DNA of 64,000 nt from Thermococcus sp. JdF3 (lineage in GTDB: Archaea; Methanobacteriota_B; Thermococci; Thermococcales; Thermococcaceae), in assembly GCF_012027495.1 (NCBI RefSeq), contig NZ_SNUK01000002.1:393003-457002 (forward strand), read 5' to 3'. Below, piece by piece: positions 1 to 10,021 of the stretch (positions within the stretch are counted from its first letter, which is position 1; every line of letters starts with the position of its first letter). The position numbers were made by a program, and so were the translations under genes. The notes below the pieces were generated by a model. It worked only from the letters and a program-made list of their open reading frames with translations. It made no database searches and was not told where the DNA came from.

Positions 1-1
1 A

Positions 2-679
<678 letters not shown>

Positions 680-784
680 AAAAAGCGAAAAAGCTACATA
701 ATGTTTTTATATTTTGTTTATGCTTATTTTTTTGGCACTTAAAAACAACACAGCAAAGGCAATCCAATGGGGGTGTGTTAATCC

Positions 785-2164
785 ATGCGAAAAATAAGCT
801 TCCTGATGGCGTTCCTAATCGCCGGATACGTCCTTGGAATATGGAACTTCCTGGTTCTGCCGAAGTACTACATAACCTTCGGGCTCAAAGGATTCCTGAT
901 TTCACTCCTCCCGATGCTGGTGGCAATGTTCCTGATATACAGCGAGGCGGAGAGCACCAAAAAGACCCGCTACCTCATATACGAGCTGTTCTTTAAGATA
1001 GCCAGGACTCCCGCACTGATATTCAGCCTGCTGATGTTCCTGATGATAATGCTCGGCGTCACCACCTACTACTCCTCATACGGCCTCGCCCTCATCTTCG
1101 GGATGGGCTCGAGGTACATCCCCATTCTGGCTGTCGGGACGATACTGCTCTCTGTTCTGATGCTCATACTGGCAAAGGGCAGAACCCTCGAGTTCATCTC
1201 GGTCGTCTCGATACTCTTCGTTCTTTTCGCCCTCGCTTCGGCGTTTCTGATCAGGAACCAGGCGCTCAGCATGGTCACCGCGCCACAGGCGGTTCAGTAC
1301 ATGAACAGTGCAGTATCCTCAATAACGTCCTCTGACCTGTCCCTGACCACGAGGGGAGTCCTCTTCATGGTCGTTTCAGTCTTCATCTCCCTCGGTCTTG
1401 GCGCTGGCGTTTACTACGTCCTGGGAAGCTTCACTCCCGAAGAGCTCGACCTCAGAAAGGTTCTTGCTGCGGTTTTTGTCCTTCAGATAATCCTCAGCTT
1501 CGCCGCGGCATTCACCGTCGCCTACTCCCTGGGCGCCGCATACCAGGCCTACGGCGAGGCGTTCCAGAACCCCAACATACCAGCCGACGAGTCAATGAAG
1601 CTCTTCATGAAGTTCAACGACCTCAAGGACTACGCCACGGACAGCGATAAGAGCCCGATGGACTCGATAGAGGTCTTCTACTCGATACCCGAAGTCCTGA
1701 GGGGCAACGTGCCCAACGACACGACCCTCATAGCGCTCCTGATGCTGTCCCTCTACCTTGCGGGCCTCACGACCATAATCATCCTCATTGAGATGGGCAG
1801 TCAGATGCTCTCCGAGGTCATGCAGCTGGGAAGAAACCAGAGCCTTGGGCTTGTGAGTTTCATCGGAATGATAGTGGCCGGCGCTATGGTGGTCGGCGAC
1901 ATCAGAACGATGTTCGTTGTTGTACCATTTTCCGTGGCGGCTCTCATGGCTGCGGTCGAGAGCTACCCGCTGCTTTCCTCCGAGCTGACGCACAATAAAG
2001 CGATAGTCTCGGCCGTGATGCTGCTCCTCTTCGTCAGCGGCCTGGCAACTATCTACTATTCACTCACCGCCCCAAAGATGCCGGTGAAGATCGGTGCGGT
2101 GCTGGGTCTCGTGCTCCTCGTACCGGTGCTCATGAACGGCATGCTGCTGAAGGCCCGCCGTTGA
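785..2164 (+). CDS. NSS-like (LeuT-fold) multipass membrane protein, divergent
   Basis: The protein has 459 residues and about 11-12 hydrophobic segments. Residues 14-26 read [13 protein letters not shown], followed by a hydrophobic stretch ending IYSEAES. This matches the order of TM1-TM2 in neurotransmitter:sodium symporters (GLGNFxRFP, then a helix ending in W-x-E). The sodium/substrate-binding glycines and RFP are changed, so it may be a diverged or non-transporting member. A hydrophilic loop near residues 255-310 ([14 protein letters not shown]) splits the protein. GGGGGTG precedes the ATG, and TA-rich box A candidates lie at 703-713 and 736-747. The family assignment is inference from one motif and topology. 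Confidence 0.6.
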   Translation: MRKISFLMAFLIAGYVLGIWNFLVLPKYYITFGLKGFLISLLPMLVAMFLIYSEAESTKKTRYLIYELFFKIARTPALIFSLLMFLMIMLGVTTYYSSYGLALIFGMGSRYIPILAVGTILLSVLMLILAKGRTLEFISVVSILFVLFALASAFLIRNQALSMVTAPQAVQYMNSAVSSITSSDLSLTTRGVLFMVVSVFISLGLGAGVYYVLGSFTPEELDLRKVLAAVFVLQIILSFAAAFTVAYSLGAAYQAYGEAFQNPNIPADESMKLFMKFNDLKDYATDSDKSPMDSIEVFYSIPEVLRGNVPNDTTLIALLMLSLYLAGLTTIIILIEMGSQMLSEVMQLGRNQSLGLVSFIGMIVAGAMVVGDIRTMFVVVPFSVAALMAAVESYPLLSSELTHNKAIVSAVMLLLFVSGLATIYYSLTAPKMPVKIGAVLGLVLLVPVLMNGMLLKARR

Positions 2165-2184
2165 ACATTTCCTCCTTTCAAAAA

Positions 2185-2194
2185 TTTTTTAAAG
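2185..2194 (+). promoter_or_regulatory. box A promoter of eIF5A
   Basis: The TTTTTTAAAG element immediately follows the previous stop codon. It stands about 50 nt before the eIF5A ATG, which leaves a leader of roughly 20-25 nt containing AGGAGGT. This gives eIF5A its own promoter. Confidence 0.6.
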
Positions 2195-2238
2195 ACCCTC
2201 CCGAATCGGTTTTAGAACGCTTACAGGAGGTCTGGAAG

Positions 2239-2649
2239 ATGGGAGACAAGACCAAGGTTCAGGTTAGCAAGCTCAAGCCGGGAAGGTACATCCTCATCGA
2301 CGGCGAGCCCTGCAGGATAGGCAACATAACCGTTTCTTCACCTGGCAAGCACGGTTCAGCCAAGGCTAGGATTGAGGCCGTTGGAATCTTCGACGGCAAG
2401 GTCAGGAGCATCGTCAAGCCCACCAGCGCCGAGGTTGACGTTCCGATCATCGACAAGAGAACCGCCCAGATCATCGCCATGACCCCTGACACCGTCCAGA
2501 TCATGGACATGGAGACCTACGAGCTCTTCGACATCCCGATCGAGGGCGGCGTCGCCGACGACGTCAAGGATCAGCTCAAGGAGGGCATCAACGTCGAGTA
2601 CTGGGAGACCCTCGGCAGGATTAAGATAATGAGGCTCAAGGGCGAGTGA
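2239..2649 (+). CDS. eif5A: translation factor aIF5A (hypusine-containing)
   Basis: The 136-residue protein matches the archaeal IF5A length. It has an N-terminal SH3-like domain with the modification loop [12 protein letters not shown], where the lysine of GKHG is the deoxyhypusine/hypusine site, and a C-terminal OB fold ending [11 protein letters not shown]. The ATG at 2239 is preceded by AGGAGGT; an in-frame TTG further upstream overlaps the previous gene and the promoter, so it was not chosen. Agmatinase lies next downstream. It makes the polyamine precursor that supplies the aminobutyl group for hypusination, so the pairing is functionally sensible, although each gene has its own box A. 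Confidence 0.97.
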   Translation: MGDKTKVQVSKLKPGRYILIDGEPCRIGNITVSSPGKHGSAKARIEAVGIFDGKVRSIVKPTSAEVDVPIIDKRTAQIIAMTPDTVQIMDMETYELFDIPIEGGVADDVKDQLKEGINVEYWETLGRIKIMRLKGE

Positions 2650-2675
2650 GCCCTTCCGCTCTTCTATTTCCCGCA

Positions 2676-2685
2676 ACCTTTTAAG
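2676..2685 (+). promoter_or_regulatory. box A promoter of agmatinase
   Basis: CCTTTTAAGG stands 37-46 nt before the ATG at 2722, and GGAGGTG lies at 2709-2715. Confidence 0.55.
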
Positions 2686-2721
2686 GAAGCACTTCAACCA
2701 GTTCTCACCGGAGGTGCAACC

Positions 2722-3588
2722 ATGGACTTCCTGTACACCTACGAGACGCTTAAGCTTGAGTTTCCACTCGTCGAGCCCGAAGAGGCAAAGTTTGTTATCC
2801 TCGGCGTTCCCTTTGACGGGACGACCAGCTTCAAGCCCGGCGCGAGGTTCGGGCCAACGCTCATCAGGCACGCGACGCTCAACCTCGAGAGCTACATCCT
2901 CGACTACGACGTTGACATAGCGGAACTTCCCATAGCGGACATTGGGGATGTGGCAGTTGTGGCAGGCGACCCCCGCAAGACCGCGGACAGGGTTAGGGAA
3001 ACCGTCGAGGAGCTCAAACGTGTTAATCCCGGCGCTATCCCGATACTTCTGGGCGGCGAGCACTCCCAAACCCTCGGGGCTGTGGAAGCACTAAAACCTG
3101 CCAGCTACGTCGTCTTCGACGCCCATCTGGATCTCCGCGAGAGCTACGAGGACAACCCCTACAACCACGCCTGCGTGGCGAGGAGGATAGGCGAGCTGGG
3201 GGTCAGGGAGGCGATGTTCGGGATACGGAGCGGCACGAGGGAGGAGGTAGAGTACACCGAGCGGGAAGGGATAGCGTGGGTCCACGCGAGGGACTACGAC
3301 TTCGACGCCTTCGTCGAGCTGGTCAAGCCGCTCCCGGAGCCGGTTTACCTCTCCGTGGACATAGACGCTTTCGACTTGTCACTGGTTCCATCAACAGGGA
3401 CACCCGAGGCAGGGGGGTTAAGGTTCTGGGACGTCGTTGAAGCGATGGAATGGCTCGTGGAGAACAAGCGCGTGGCGGGCTTTGACATAATGGAGGTGGC
3501 CGGGAACGGGCTCGGTGACGTGACCGCGCTGACGGCGGCAAAGCTGCTGTTTTACTTCATAGGGGCAATGGGAAAGAAAAACGAGTGA
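2722..3588 (+). CDS. speB: agmatinase / aminopropylagmatinase (ureohydrolase family)
   Basis: The 288-residue enzyme is of the arginase/agmatinase family. The metal-binding motifs are all present: GGEHSQT, FDAHLDLR and SVDIDAFD. They are followed by PSTGTPEAGGL, the usual substrate-loop segment. The canonical proline after the last aspartate is leucine here (DAFDLSLVP). Thermococcales make polyamines by aminopropylation of agmatine followed by urea removal, so the substrate may be N1-aminopropylagmatine rather than agmatine. The start is supported by GGAGGTG seven bases upstream. The position after eIF5A fits a polyamine/hypusine theme. Confidence 0.93.
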   Translation: MDFLYTYETLKLEFPLVEPEEAKFVILGVPFDGTTSFKPGARFGPTLIRHATLNLESYILDYDVDIAELPIADIGDVAVVAGDPRKTADRVRETVEELKRVNPGAIPILLGGEHSQTLGAVEALKPASYVVFDAHLDLRESYEDNPYNHACVARRIGELGVREAMFGIRSGTREEVEYTEREGIAWVHARDYDFDAFVELVKPLPEPVYLSVDIDAFDLSLVPSTGTPEAGGLRFWDVVEAMEWLVENKRVAGFDIMEVAGNGLGDVTALTAAKLLFYFIGAMGKKNE

Positions 3589-3592
3589 TTTT

Positions 3593-4282
3593 TCATTCTT
3601 TCATGTGGTCCGGCTGGGGGAGTACCTCAACCGAGGTGGTCCCAAAATGCACGGGGGCGTTTTCAAGGGGCTTCTTCATGGAGTACGGGTACTCCAGCTT
3701 GAACACCATAAGTATCCCCGTCCCAAAGCCAAGTATCTCCATAACCACGTCCTGGGTTTTGTTCTGCATGCTTTCGTAGAGCCAGGGCATGTTCGGCTGG
3801 AGGGCCACTTCAAAAAACTCCCAGGCAATCCCAACAAGGATCAGGGCAAAGAGGCTTATGGAGACTATCTTCAGCGGGCTCCAGTGGAGGTTGTAGGTTC
3901 TCGATGACTCCAGAACGACCTCGTTGAATATGACCCACGTAACCAGGCCGCCGAGGTAGTGGCTCGGTATGTCGGCACCCTTCCAGACCTGGTTGTACAG
4001 GTCGAGCTGGAGGAATGGAACGTTGAGAAACGTTATGTGGGCCGCCATGAATATCGCAAAGAGCGCGTAAATGCTGTCGTTGTAGAATGGGCTGACCCAC
4101 GGCCAGATCCTTCTGCTGGGGCGGGGGTATATCCTCCGGACGATGCTGGGAACGAAGAGGGCGAATAGACCCGCGGCCGCACTGAGTATCTGGTCGAACT
4201 TTCCGTACATAAGGGTGCTGATAAGGCCGAAAAAAACGATGGCCCTTGCGGCCATAATTATTCCCTTTTCCCAAGTCCTCAT
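3593..4282 (-). CDS. YjdF/DUF2238-like membrane protein
   Basis: The 229-residue protein has about six hydrophobic segments. Three motifs resemble the DUF2238 (YjdF) family: DIPSHYLGGL within a helix, GIAWEFFEVA, and the polar helix start KTQDVVMEILGFGTG. That pattern of acidic and histidine residues inside membrane helices may bind metal, but no function is established. The start follows GGTGATT, and a box A (AGTATATAAAG, about 4326-4337) lies 45-55 bp upstream. The gene is a single unit convergent with agmatinase, four bases apart. Confidence 0.6.
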   Translation of the reverse strand: MRTWEKGIIMAARAIVFFGLISTLMYGKFDQILSAAAGLFALFVPSIVRRIYPRPSRRIWPWVSPFYNDSIYALFAIFMAAHITFLNVPFLQLDLYNQVWKGADIPSHYLGGLVTWVIFNEVVLESSRTYNLHWSPLKIVSISLFALILVGIAWEFFEVALQPNMPWLYESMQNKTQDVVMEILGFGTGILMVFKLEYPYSMKKPLENAPVHFGTTSVEVLPQPDHMKE

Positions 4283-4415
4283 TCAAATCACCTAAACCCC
4301 CACATAATTCCATAACCCGTCGAACTTTATATACTTGTCGGCCAAAAATGGACCGTATCCGAACCAAAATAAGCCAGAACAAAACCCAATCCCTTCGGGA
4401 AGCGTAAAAGGTAGC

Positions 4416-5762
4416 CTAGGAGTTGGGCCGGTAGCCGGCCTTCTCCATCTCCCTCTCGATGCTCCTCACTTCGAGCAGTTCTCTCCTGAGTACAGGAACC
4501 CAGAGGGTCTCAACGAGGACCGTGACTAAGACTGTGATTATGGTGACGCTGAGGATGGTTTCCCCCCACTGAATCAGGTCGGGGTTGTTGTACGTGATTC
4601 CGAGAGTCAGGGGGAGACTGGCCAGGGCGGCGGGAACGACGCCCCTCGGGCCCTCAAGCGATATGAACAGGTACTCCTTGAAGGAGCGCCACTTCAGGAC
4701 TGGAAGGGAAGCAAGGGGTCTGGCGACCAGCATCAGAGAGAACGCTATGATAACGCCCTGCACGATGTGCCCCTTTATTATCTCAGGGTCCAGGCTCGCG
4801 CCCAGGAGGGTGAAGATGAAGATGGTGGATATGGTCGCGAGGCTCTCGTTGAAGTGAACCTCCCTCTCGACGGCCCGCATGACCTTCTTGACCACGGAGA
4901 TATCGTCCCTGAAGAAGACCTTATGGTTGCCAAGAACGATGCCCGTAACGGTGGCCACAAGATAGCCCGAAGCCTGTGCCAGTTCACCGAGAAGGAAGCC
5001 CCCAAACGCCATCACAAGGGAGAATATGACGATCTCGGGAAAGTCCCTAACCTCCGTCCTCTTCAGGATGTTGTACCCGACAACACCGAGCAGCGCCCCC
5101 ATGAGTATCGAGGCACCCATCTGGTACAGGAAGAAAACGACGGCCGCGGGGTAGAGACCGATGTAGCCCGCTATTGCCTCCAGGAACCTCGCGCTGGACG
5201 CCTCTGGAACCAGCATTGCAACGGCCACCGATGCGAGAACTATTCCCATCGGGTCGTTGAATATTGACTCGGTGACGATGACCGTCTCGATGTCCTCGCG
5301 GACGCGGTACTGTCTGAACAGTGGGATGAGGGTTGCAGGGTCTGTAGCACCTATGATCGCCCCGAAAAGGAACCCGACGATGAAGGGCACGTGAAAAAGC
5401 CACGAGAATATTCCGCCGATGATGAACGCGGTGAGGAGGAGTCCGATGGTGTCCAGGGCCAGTATGGTCTTGAGGTTCCTTTTGAGCATCTTCCAGCTGA
5501 GGGTGTGACCCTCCGTGAAGAGTATCATCACCAGGCCGAAGACGCGGACGTAGTTGAAGAGCTCGTTGGCAAGGTTCCGGTTCAGGAGCCCAAGAACGGG
5601 GCCGACCAGTATGCCGAGGAACATGAAGAGAGGAATGTATGACACATTGAACCGCCTGCTCACGAGGAGTGAAACCAGTCCCACCGCAAGGACGACGAAG
5701 AACACGTAGACCAGCAGGTCAACACTTGGAACCAGGACGTTCGATGCACCGGTCACAGACAT
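4416..5762 (-). CDS. Na+/H+ antiporter, CPA1 (NhaP-type)
   Basis: The 448-residue protein is a cation:proton antiporter with about 12-13 membrane helices. It carries the CPA1 signatures GATDPATL and ESIFNDPMGIV, whose Asn-Asp pair is the ion-binding site in NhaP proteins, followed by conserved EGPRGVVPA in a late helix. The frame stays open far upstream, but GGGAGGAAT sits six bases before the ATG at 5762 and the membrane domain starts there, so that start was taken. The gene is divergent from the CBS/CPA2 pair across about 160 bp. Confidence 0.92.
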   Translation of the reverse strand: MSVTGASNVLVPSVDLLVYVFFVVLAVGLVSLLVSRRFNVSYIPLFMFLGILVGPVLGLLNRNLANELFNYVRVFGLVMILFTEGHTLSWKMLKRNLKTILALDTIGLLLTAFIIGGIFSWLFHVPFIVGFLFGAIIGATDPATLIPLFRQYRVREDIETVIVTESIFNDPMGIVLASVAVAMLVPEASSARFLEAIAGYIGLYPAAVVFFLYQMGASILMGALLGVVGYNILKRTEVRDFPEIVIFSLVMAFGGFLLGELAQASGYLVATVTGIVLGNHKVFFRDDISVVKKVMRAVEREVHFNESLATISTIFIFTLLGASLDPEIIKGHIVQGVIIAFSLMLVARPLASLPVLKWRSFKEYLFISLEGPRGVVPAALASLPLTLGITYNNPDLIQWGETILSVTIITVLVTVLVETLWVPVLRRELLEVRSIEREMEKAGYRPNS

Positions 5763-5924
5763 CGCTATTCCTCCCGTAGATTTTGTCTTCAGAGTTAATA
5801 AGCATACCGGAGAACTTCTTTTGTTATCCTTTTGGTACAATGTTCTAAACGTTGCCTCGGTGTCGCGTTCGACCCACAAAGCCTTAAATAGAACTTTTTC
5901 CACCAGCTGAAAATGGTGGTGGTC

Positions 5925-6419
5925 ATGGAAGTCGAGTCCGCCCTTGAGAGGTTCTACTCGCTCAAGCTGACCGACATAATGCCGGGATTCGAAACGATGC
6001 CCGTGGTAACGGCCGACTCCGACCTCCTCAGCATCCTTAAGATACTCAGAACCAGGCACCACGTGTGGGTTGTTGATAACAGGGAAAACATGAAGCTGGT
6101 GGGGGTCATCAGGTACAGGGACGTCATAGACGTTCTCCTGCCGCCGGAGGCCCACAAGTTCAAGCTGGGGATGACGAGCAAAACCATGCGCTCGATGCTC
6201 GGTGGCGCCACAAAGGCGGAGGACGTTGCCGAGAGACACGTGCTGACGGTGGAGGAAGACGCAACGGTTCTCGACGCACTGATGAAGATGCGCAAATACA
6301 GGATTCAGGTGCTGGCGGTCGTAAAGGACGGCAGGCTGGTGGGCGAGGTGAGCCTCCGCATCCTGATAGACGAGCTGCTGAGACTGCTGAGGGTGGGTGG
6401 TGCCCAATGGAGAGCGTGA
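5925..6419 (+). CDS. two-CBS-domain regulatory protein coupled to CPA2 antiporter
   Basis: The 164-residue soluble protein is made almost entirely of two CBS domains (roughly residues 12-75 and 95-155; see LVGVIRYRDVIDVL and LVGEVSLRILIDEL). Such pairs normally bind adenine nucleotides. The ATG at 5925 is preceded by GGTGGTGGT; another ATG at 5913 lacks a ribosome site. A box A (CCTTAAATAG, 5882-5891) stands about 35 bp upstream. The end overlaps the start of the CPA2 antiporter by 13 bases, so translation is probably coupled. The likely role is nucleotide-dependent gating of that antiporter, which is inference from context. Confidence 0.85.
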   Translation: MEVESALERFYSLKLTDIMPGFETMPVVTADSDLLSILKILRTRHHVWVVDNRENMKLVGVIRYRDVIDVLLPPEAHKFKLGMTSKTMRSMLGGATKAEDVAERHVLTVEEDATVLDALMKMRKYRIQVLAVVKDGRLVGEVSLRILIDELLRLLRVGGAQWRA

Positions 6420-7726
6420 CGTGGCTGCTCTTCGCCCTTGGACTCTCGCTAATCCTCGCGAAGATAGGAGACAGTATCATCGAGCGCTACGAGCTCCCGG
6501 GAGTCCTCGGAGAGCTGCTGATGGGAATGATACTCGGGAACCTGGTGTACTTCGGGATAGTGGCTCCCCAGTACCTCCCGATAGTCAGCGGGGAGGCGTT
6601 TACCACCGATATGACGGTGGTGGCCAACTTCCTCGCCAAGCTGGGCATAATATTCCTCCTGTTCCTGGGAGCCCTCGATGCCGACCTTGAACAGCTCAAG
6701 AAGACGGGCCTCACGGCCACCGTCTCGACGGTTCTGGGTGTTTTCGTTCCCCTCGTGATCGGCTGGTTCGCCCTCATGGAGATGGGTTACCCGAGCAGGG
6801 AGGCCTTCGCCGGCGGTGTGCTTCTCACGGCAACAAGCATCGGCCTGACCGTCAGGGTGATGATGGACCTGGGGGTTCTAAAGAGCGAGGTTGGAGCGGC
6901 ATCGCTCAGCGCGAGCGTTATGGACGACTTTCTGGGCATAGCCCTCGTCATCTTTGCCGTCGGAAGCGGCGGCCTTCTGGAGCTCTCGGTTAAAATCGTG
7001 GCGTTCTTCATTCTCACCGGTGTCATCTGGTGGTTCCTCGTCGATTATTACATAAAGTTCGCCGAGAGGCTTCACGTGGAGAAGGGAATCCTCGGAGTGG
7101 TTCTCGGAATGATGTTCCTCTTCGCGGCATTGGCTGAAGGCTGGTTCGCGGCGGCCATAGAGGGAGCCTTCATGATGGGCCTCGTCCTCTCAAAGCTCCC
7201 CGAAGGAAAGCGCCTCATGGAGGACGTGAAGGCCATCGGCTACGGCCTGCTGATACCCTTCTTCTTCGTCCACACGGGAGCGATGCTCAACCTCACCGTT
7301 TTCGAGAATGCCAACGCCCTGATCCTCGCCGCCGTCCTAACTGCCGTCGCAGTCTTTGGAAAGGTGGCAGGAAGGGGGCTGGGAGCATGGATAACCGCCT
7401 GGGGACGCGGAAGGGCCTTCCTCTTCACGAAGAAGAATTTCTGGATGTCGCTTCAGATGGGAATCGGTTCGGTTCCAAGGACGGAGGTTGCGCTCGTTGA
7501 CCTGATGGTCGCGATACACGGCGGCGCGATAAGCCCGGAGCACGCCCCGGAGTTCATAGCGGCTACGCTGATATTCATAACGGTCTCGGTGCTGATAACC
7601 CCGCCGCTCCTCAAGTGGGCGTTCAGGGAGGAGATAGAAACCACACGGGCGCAGAAGGCCAGCGCAAAGGTCGAGAGAATAGAGAGCACGAAGAAGAGGA
7701 TAAAAGAACTGAAGGGCTCTGGGTGA
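6407..7726 (+). CDS. cation/proton antiporter, CPA2 family (Kef/NapA-like)
   Basis: The 439-residue protein has about 12-13 helices. The first segment contains YELPGVLGELLMGMILG, a typical CPA2 start, and the conserved pair of acidic residues appears as SASVMDDFLGIALV. The C-terminal tail is a charged helix (EEIETTRAQKASAKVE) without TrkA-N or CBS domains. The regulatory domain seems to be supplied by the overlapping CBS gene. Na+, K+ or both could be transported; the sequence does not decide. Confidence 0.9.
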   Translation: MESVTWLLFALGLSLILAKIGDSIIERYELPGVLGELLMGMILGNLVYFGIVAPQYLPIVSGEAFTTDMTVVANFLAKLGIIFLLFLGALDADLEQLKKTGLTATVSTVLGVFVPLVIGWFALMEMGYPSREAFAGGVLLTATSIGLTVRVMMDLGVLKSEVGAASLSASVMDDFLGIALVIFAVGSGGLLELSVKIVAFFILTGVIWWFLVDYYIKFAERLHVEKGILGVVLGMMFLFAALAEGWFAAAIEGAFMMGLVLSKLPEGKRLMEDVKAIGYGLLIPFFFVHTGAMLNLTVFENANALILAAVLTAVAVFGKVAGRGLGAWITAWGRGRAFLFTKKNFWMSLQMGIGSVPRTEVALVDLMVAIHGGAISPEHAPEFIAATLIFITVSVLITPPLLKWAFREEIETTRAQKASAKVERIESTKKRIKELKGSG

Positions 7727-7745
7727 GCCCGTTTCCTTTTCCACA

Positions 7746-8216
7746 TCAGCCGAAGAAGGCCCCCATCATGTCCATCTGCTCCTCGCTCATGGATTTTATC
7801 TTGAACTCCGGCATCTTCGGAATCAGACCCTCGTAATCCTCTTTCGTTATCTCCTCCGCCCCTCCGTTCCTGACGCGATAGAAGGTGCCGTATTCGGGGT
7901 CGCGGTACGCAACGAGGAACTCCTCAACCTCGATATCGCCGAAGTCCACGAATATCACGTTTCCGCCGGTGTAGGGGCGCCTGCACTTGAAGGGGAAGCT
8001 TGAGGAGTTGAGCATCGCATCGCCGAGGGCCTGGTTGGCCTTCTCCCCGTTTATCTCGGTCCAGAACCTTCTTCCCTCGAAGTCGCCCTCAACGACTATG
8101 AGAAACCTCTTCCCGTCGAGCTCGACGACAGGGGCCCCTTTCTCCGCAAGTATTTTGAACAGTTCGCCGATTGTCTCGGCGTTTCTAAGGGAAGCAACGA
8201 ATCCTTCAACTTTCAT
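7746..8216 (-). CDS. conserved hypothetical protein, soluble
   Basis: The protein has 156 residues, is mixed alpha/beta, and shows no motif I recognise. Visible features are a cluster GKRFLIVVEGDFEGRRFW, a basic CRRPYTGGNVIFVDFGDIEV, and an acidic/Met-rich end (MSEEQMDMMGAFFG). The ATG at 8216 follows GGTGG; TTG and GTG codons further upstream were not chosen. It is divergent from the ClC gene and convergent with the CPA2 antiporter. No signal peptide or membrane segment is present. Confidence 0.7.
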   Translation of the reverse strand: MKVEGFVASLRNAETIGELFKILAEKGAPVVELDGKRFLIVVEGDFEGRRFWTEINGEKANQALGDAMLNSSSFPFKCRRPYTGGNVIFVDFGDIEVEEFLVAYRDPEYGTFYRVRNGGAEEITKEDYEGLIPKMPEFKIKSMSEEQMDMMGAFFG

Positions 8217-8293
8217 AGTTTCCACCAAAGGCAGTTACCGCAAGGCACTATAAAAGATTAAGCTTTTTATTGGGGACACCAAATCACCCCCTG

Positions 8294-10012
8294 ATGGCAG
8301 CGAAACGGCAGTACCTCAGAAAGTGGGGGGTTGTCATAGCCTTTTCAATCCTGGCCGGCATAGTCGGGGGAATCGGTGCGATAGTGTTCAGGCTGGCAAT
8401 AGGCCTGGTTCACGGGTTCTTCTTCGGATGGCTTCTCCCAAACGTTTCCTACGTGGTTGGTGGCGTTAACCTCGGCTACGTACTCCTCCCCACGCTCGGC
8501 GCGTTCATCGTCGCGTTCTTCGTGATCACATGCCCCGAAATCAAGGGGAACGGCATCCCCGAGGTCATAGAGGCGGTCATATTCAAGGGGGGCAACATCC
8601 CCGGAAAGTTCGCGGTTCTGAAGACGATAGCCACAGCGATAACCATAGGCTCCGGGGGAAGCGTTGGGCGCGAAGGCCCCATAGGCTTCATCGGCGCGGC
8701 TTTAACCTCCATCCTCGCGCGCTGGTTCAGCCTCTCAAAGGAGATGAAAAAGCTCCTAGTCACCTGCGGTCTGGCGGCAGGTATAGCCGGCACCTTCAAC
8801 ACCCCGCTCGCGGGGGCGATGTTCGCCCTGGAAGTCGTCTACATGGGTGCCTTCTCGATAAACCTCGTGCCCATATTCATAGCCGCCGTCACCGGGAACG
8901 CAATTACCCTTGCCGTCCTCAACAGGGCGGTGGAGATAGACATTCCGGGAGGCATCGGTCACACACTTCCAGAGCTCCCCCTGTTCTTTCTCCTGGGCCT
9001 GAGCCTCGGCCTCCTGGCGGCGTTCTACGCGCGGTTCCTCTACCGCGTGGTTGACGGGTTCTCGAAGGCCAACGTGCCTGAAATCATAAAACCCGCGATG
9101 GGCGGCTTTGGAGTCGGCGTTCTCGGGATGCTGTTTCCAGCGTACGGCATATTTGGAACCGGCTACGAAGGAATGAGGATGGCCTTCTACGGCGAGCTGG
9201 CGATAGGTCTGCTCATAATCCTTGGACTCGTCAAGATGCTCGCCACGGCCCTAACCCTCGGCTCGGGCCAGAGCGGCGGCGTCTTCGCACCGAGCCTCTA
9301 CATAGGAACGATGTTCGGAGCTGCCTTTGGGGAGGTCGTGAGACTTCTCCTCCCGGGTCTCGTCTCGAACCCTGCTGTTTACGCCCTGGCCGGAATGGCG
9401 GCCTTCTTCAGCGGCATGACGCAGGCCCCGCTCACCCAGATACTCATGGTGACCGAACTGACGAGGAGCTACGCCGTTCTGCCGGCGGTGATGACCTCCG
9501 CGACCATGGGATTCCTGACGGCCAGGTTCTTCCTCGGGGGAGAGTCCATCTACACCCTCAAGCTCATCAGAAAGGGCTACCACGTGAAGACCGGAAAGCC
9601 CGTCATCCTTGAAACCATATCTGTCGGCGAGATAATGACGCGGGAGCCGGTTTACATCACGGAGGAGCAGACCCTCTTTGACGTGGAGCACCTGATAGGC
9701 GAAACCGGCCACGACTGCTTCCCTGTGGTCAACGAAAACATGGAGGTAGTGGGCATAATCGGCATAAAGGACATCCTGAAAAAACCCTCGGGCATCAAGA
9801 GAATGCCGGTGAAGCGGTTCATCCGCCGGCCCTACGGGGTAACTTACCCGACGGAGACGGCCGAGGATGCCTTTGAGAAGCTCATGGCCTACGACCAGAA
9901 CCTTCTGCCCGTCCTGGAAAGCCCGGAGAACAGGAGGCTCATCGGGGTCGTGACCAAAAGGGACATATACCGCGCCTACTACCGCGGTCTGGAAGGAATG
10001 TACATAGACTGA
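8294..10012 (+). CDS. ClC-family chloride channel/transporter with C-terminal CBS pair
   Basis: The 572-residue protein has a ClC membrane core followed by two CBS domains (from about residue 445, VGEIMTREPVYITEEQTL). The anion-path motifs are present: GNGIPEV, GREGP with the gating glutamate (Glu127), and GSGQSGGVFAPSLYIG. At the position of the internal proton glutamate of E. coli ClC (Glu203) the sequence is FALEVVYMG, so that residue is valine (Val181). The start is uncertain. ATG 8294 lies about 28 bases after a TA-rich element at 8262-8270, so it may be leaderless. A TTG at 8270 would add eight residues. Confidence 0.9.
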   Translation: MAAKRQYLRKWGVVIAFSILAGIVGGIGAIVFRLAIGLVHGFFFGWLLPNVSYVVGGVNLGYVLLPTLGAFIVAFFVITCPEIKGNGIPEVIEAVIFKGGNIPGKFAVLKTIATAITIGSGGSVGREGPIGFIGAALTSILARWFSLSKEMKKLLVTCGLAAGIAGTFNTPLAGAMFALEVVYMGAFSINLVPIFIAAVTGNAITLAVLNRAVEIDIPGGIGHTLPELPLFFLLGLSLGLLAAFYARFLYRVVDGFSKANVPEIIKPAMGGFGVGVLGMLFPAYGIFGTGYEGMRMAFYGELAIGLLIILGLVKMLATALTLGSGQSGGVFAPSLYIGTMFGAAFGEVVRLLLPGLVSNPAVYALAGMAAFFSGMTQAPLTQILMVTELTRSYAVLPAVMTSATMGFLTARFFLGGESIYTLKLIRKGYHVKTGKPVILETISVGEIMTREPVYITEEQTLFDVEHLIGETGHDCFPVVNENMEVVGIIGIKDILKKPSGIKRMPVKRFIRRPYGVTYPTETAEDAFEKLMAYDQNLLPVLESPENRRLIGVVTKRDIYRAYYRGLEGMYID

Positions 10013-10021
10013 GGTGGTCCC

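Noticed and set aside
5763..6407. Long in-frame N-terminal extension of the NhaP antiporter
   Set aside because: It runs antisense through the CBS gene and the divergent promoter, while a strong ribosome site and the membrane domain begin at 5762.
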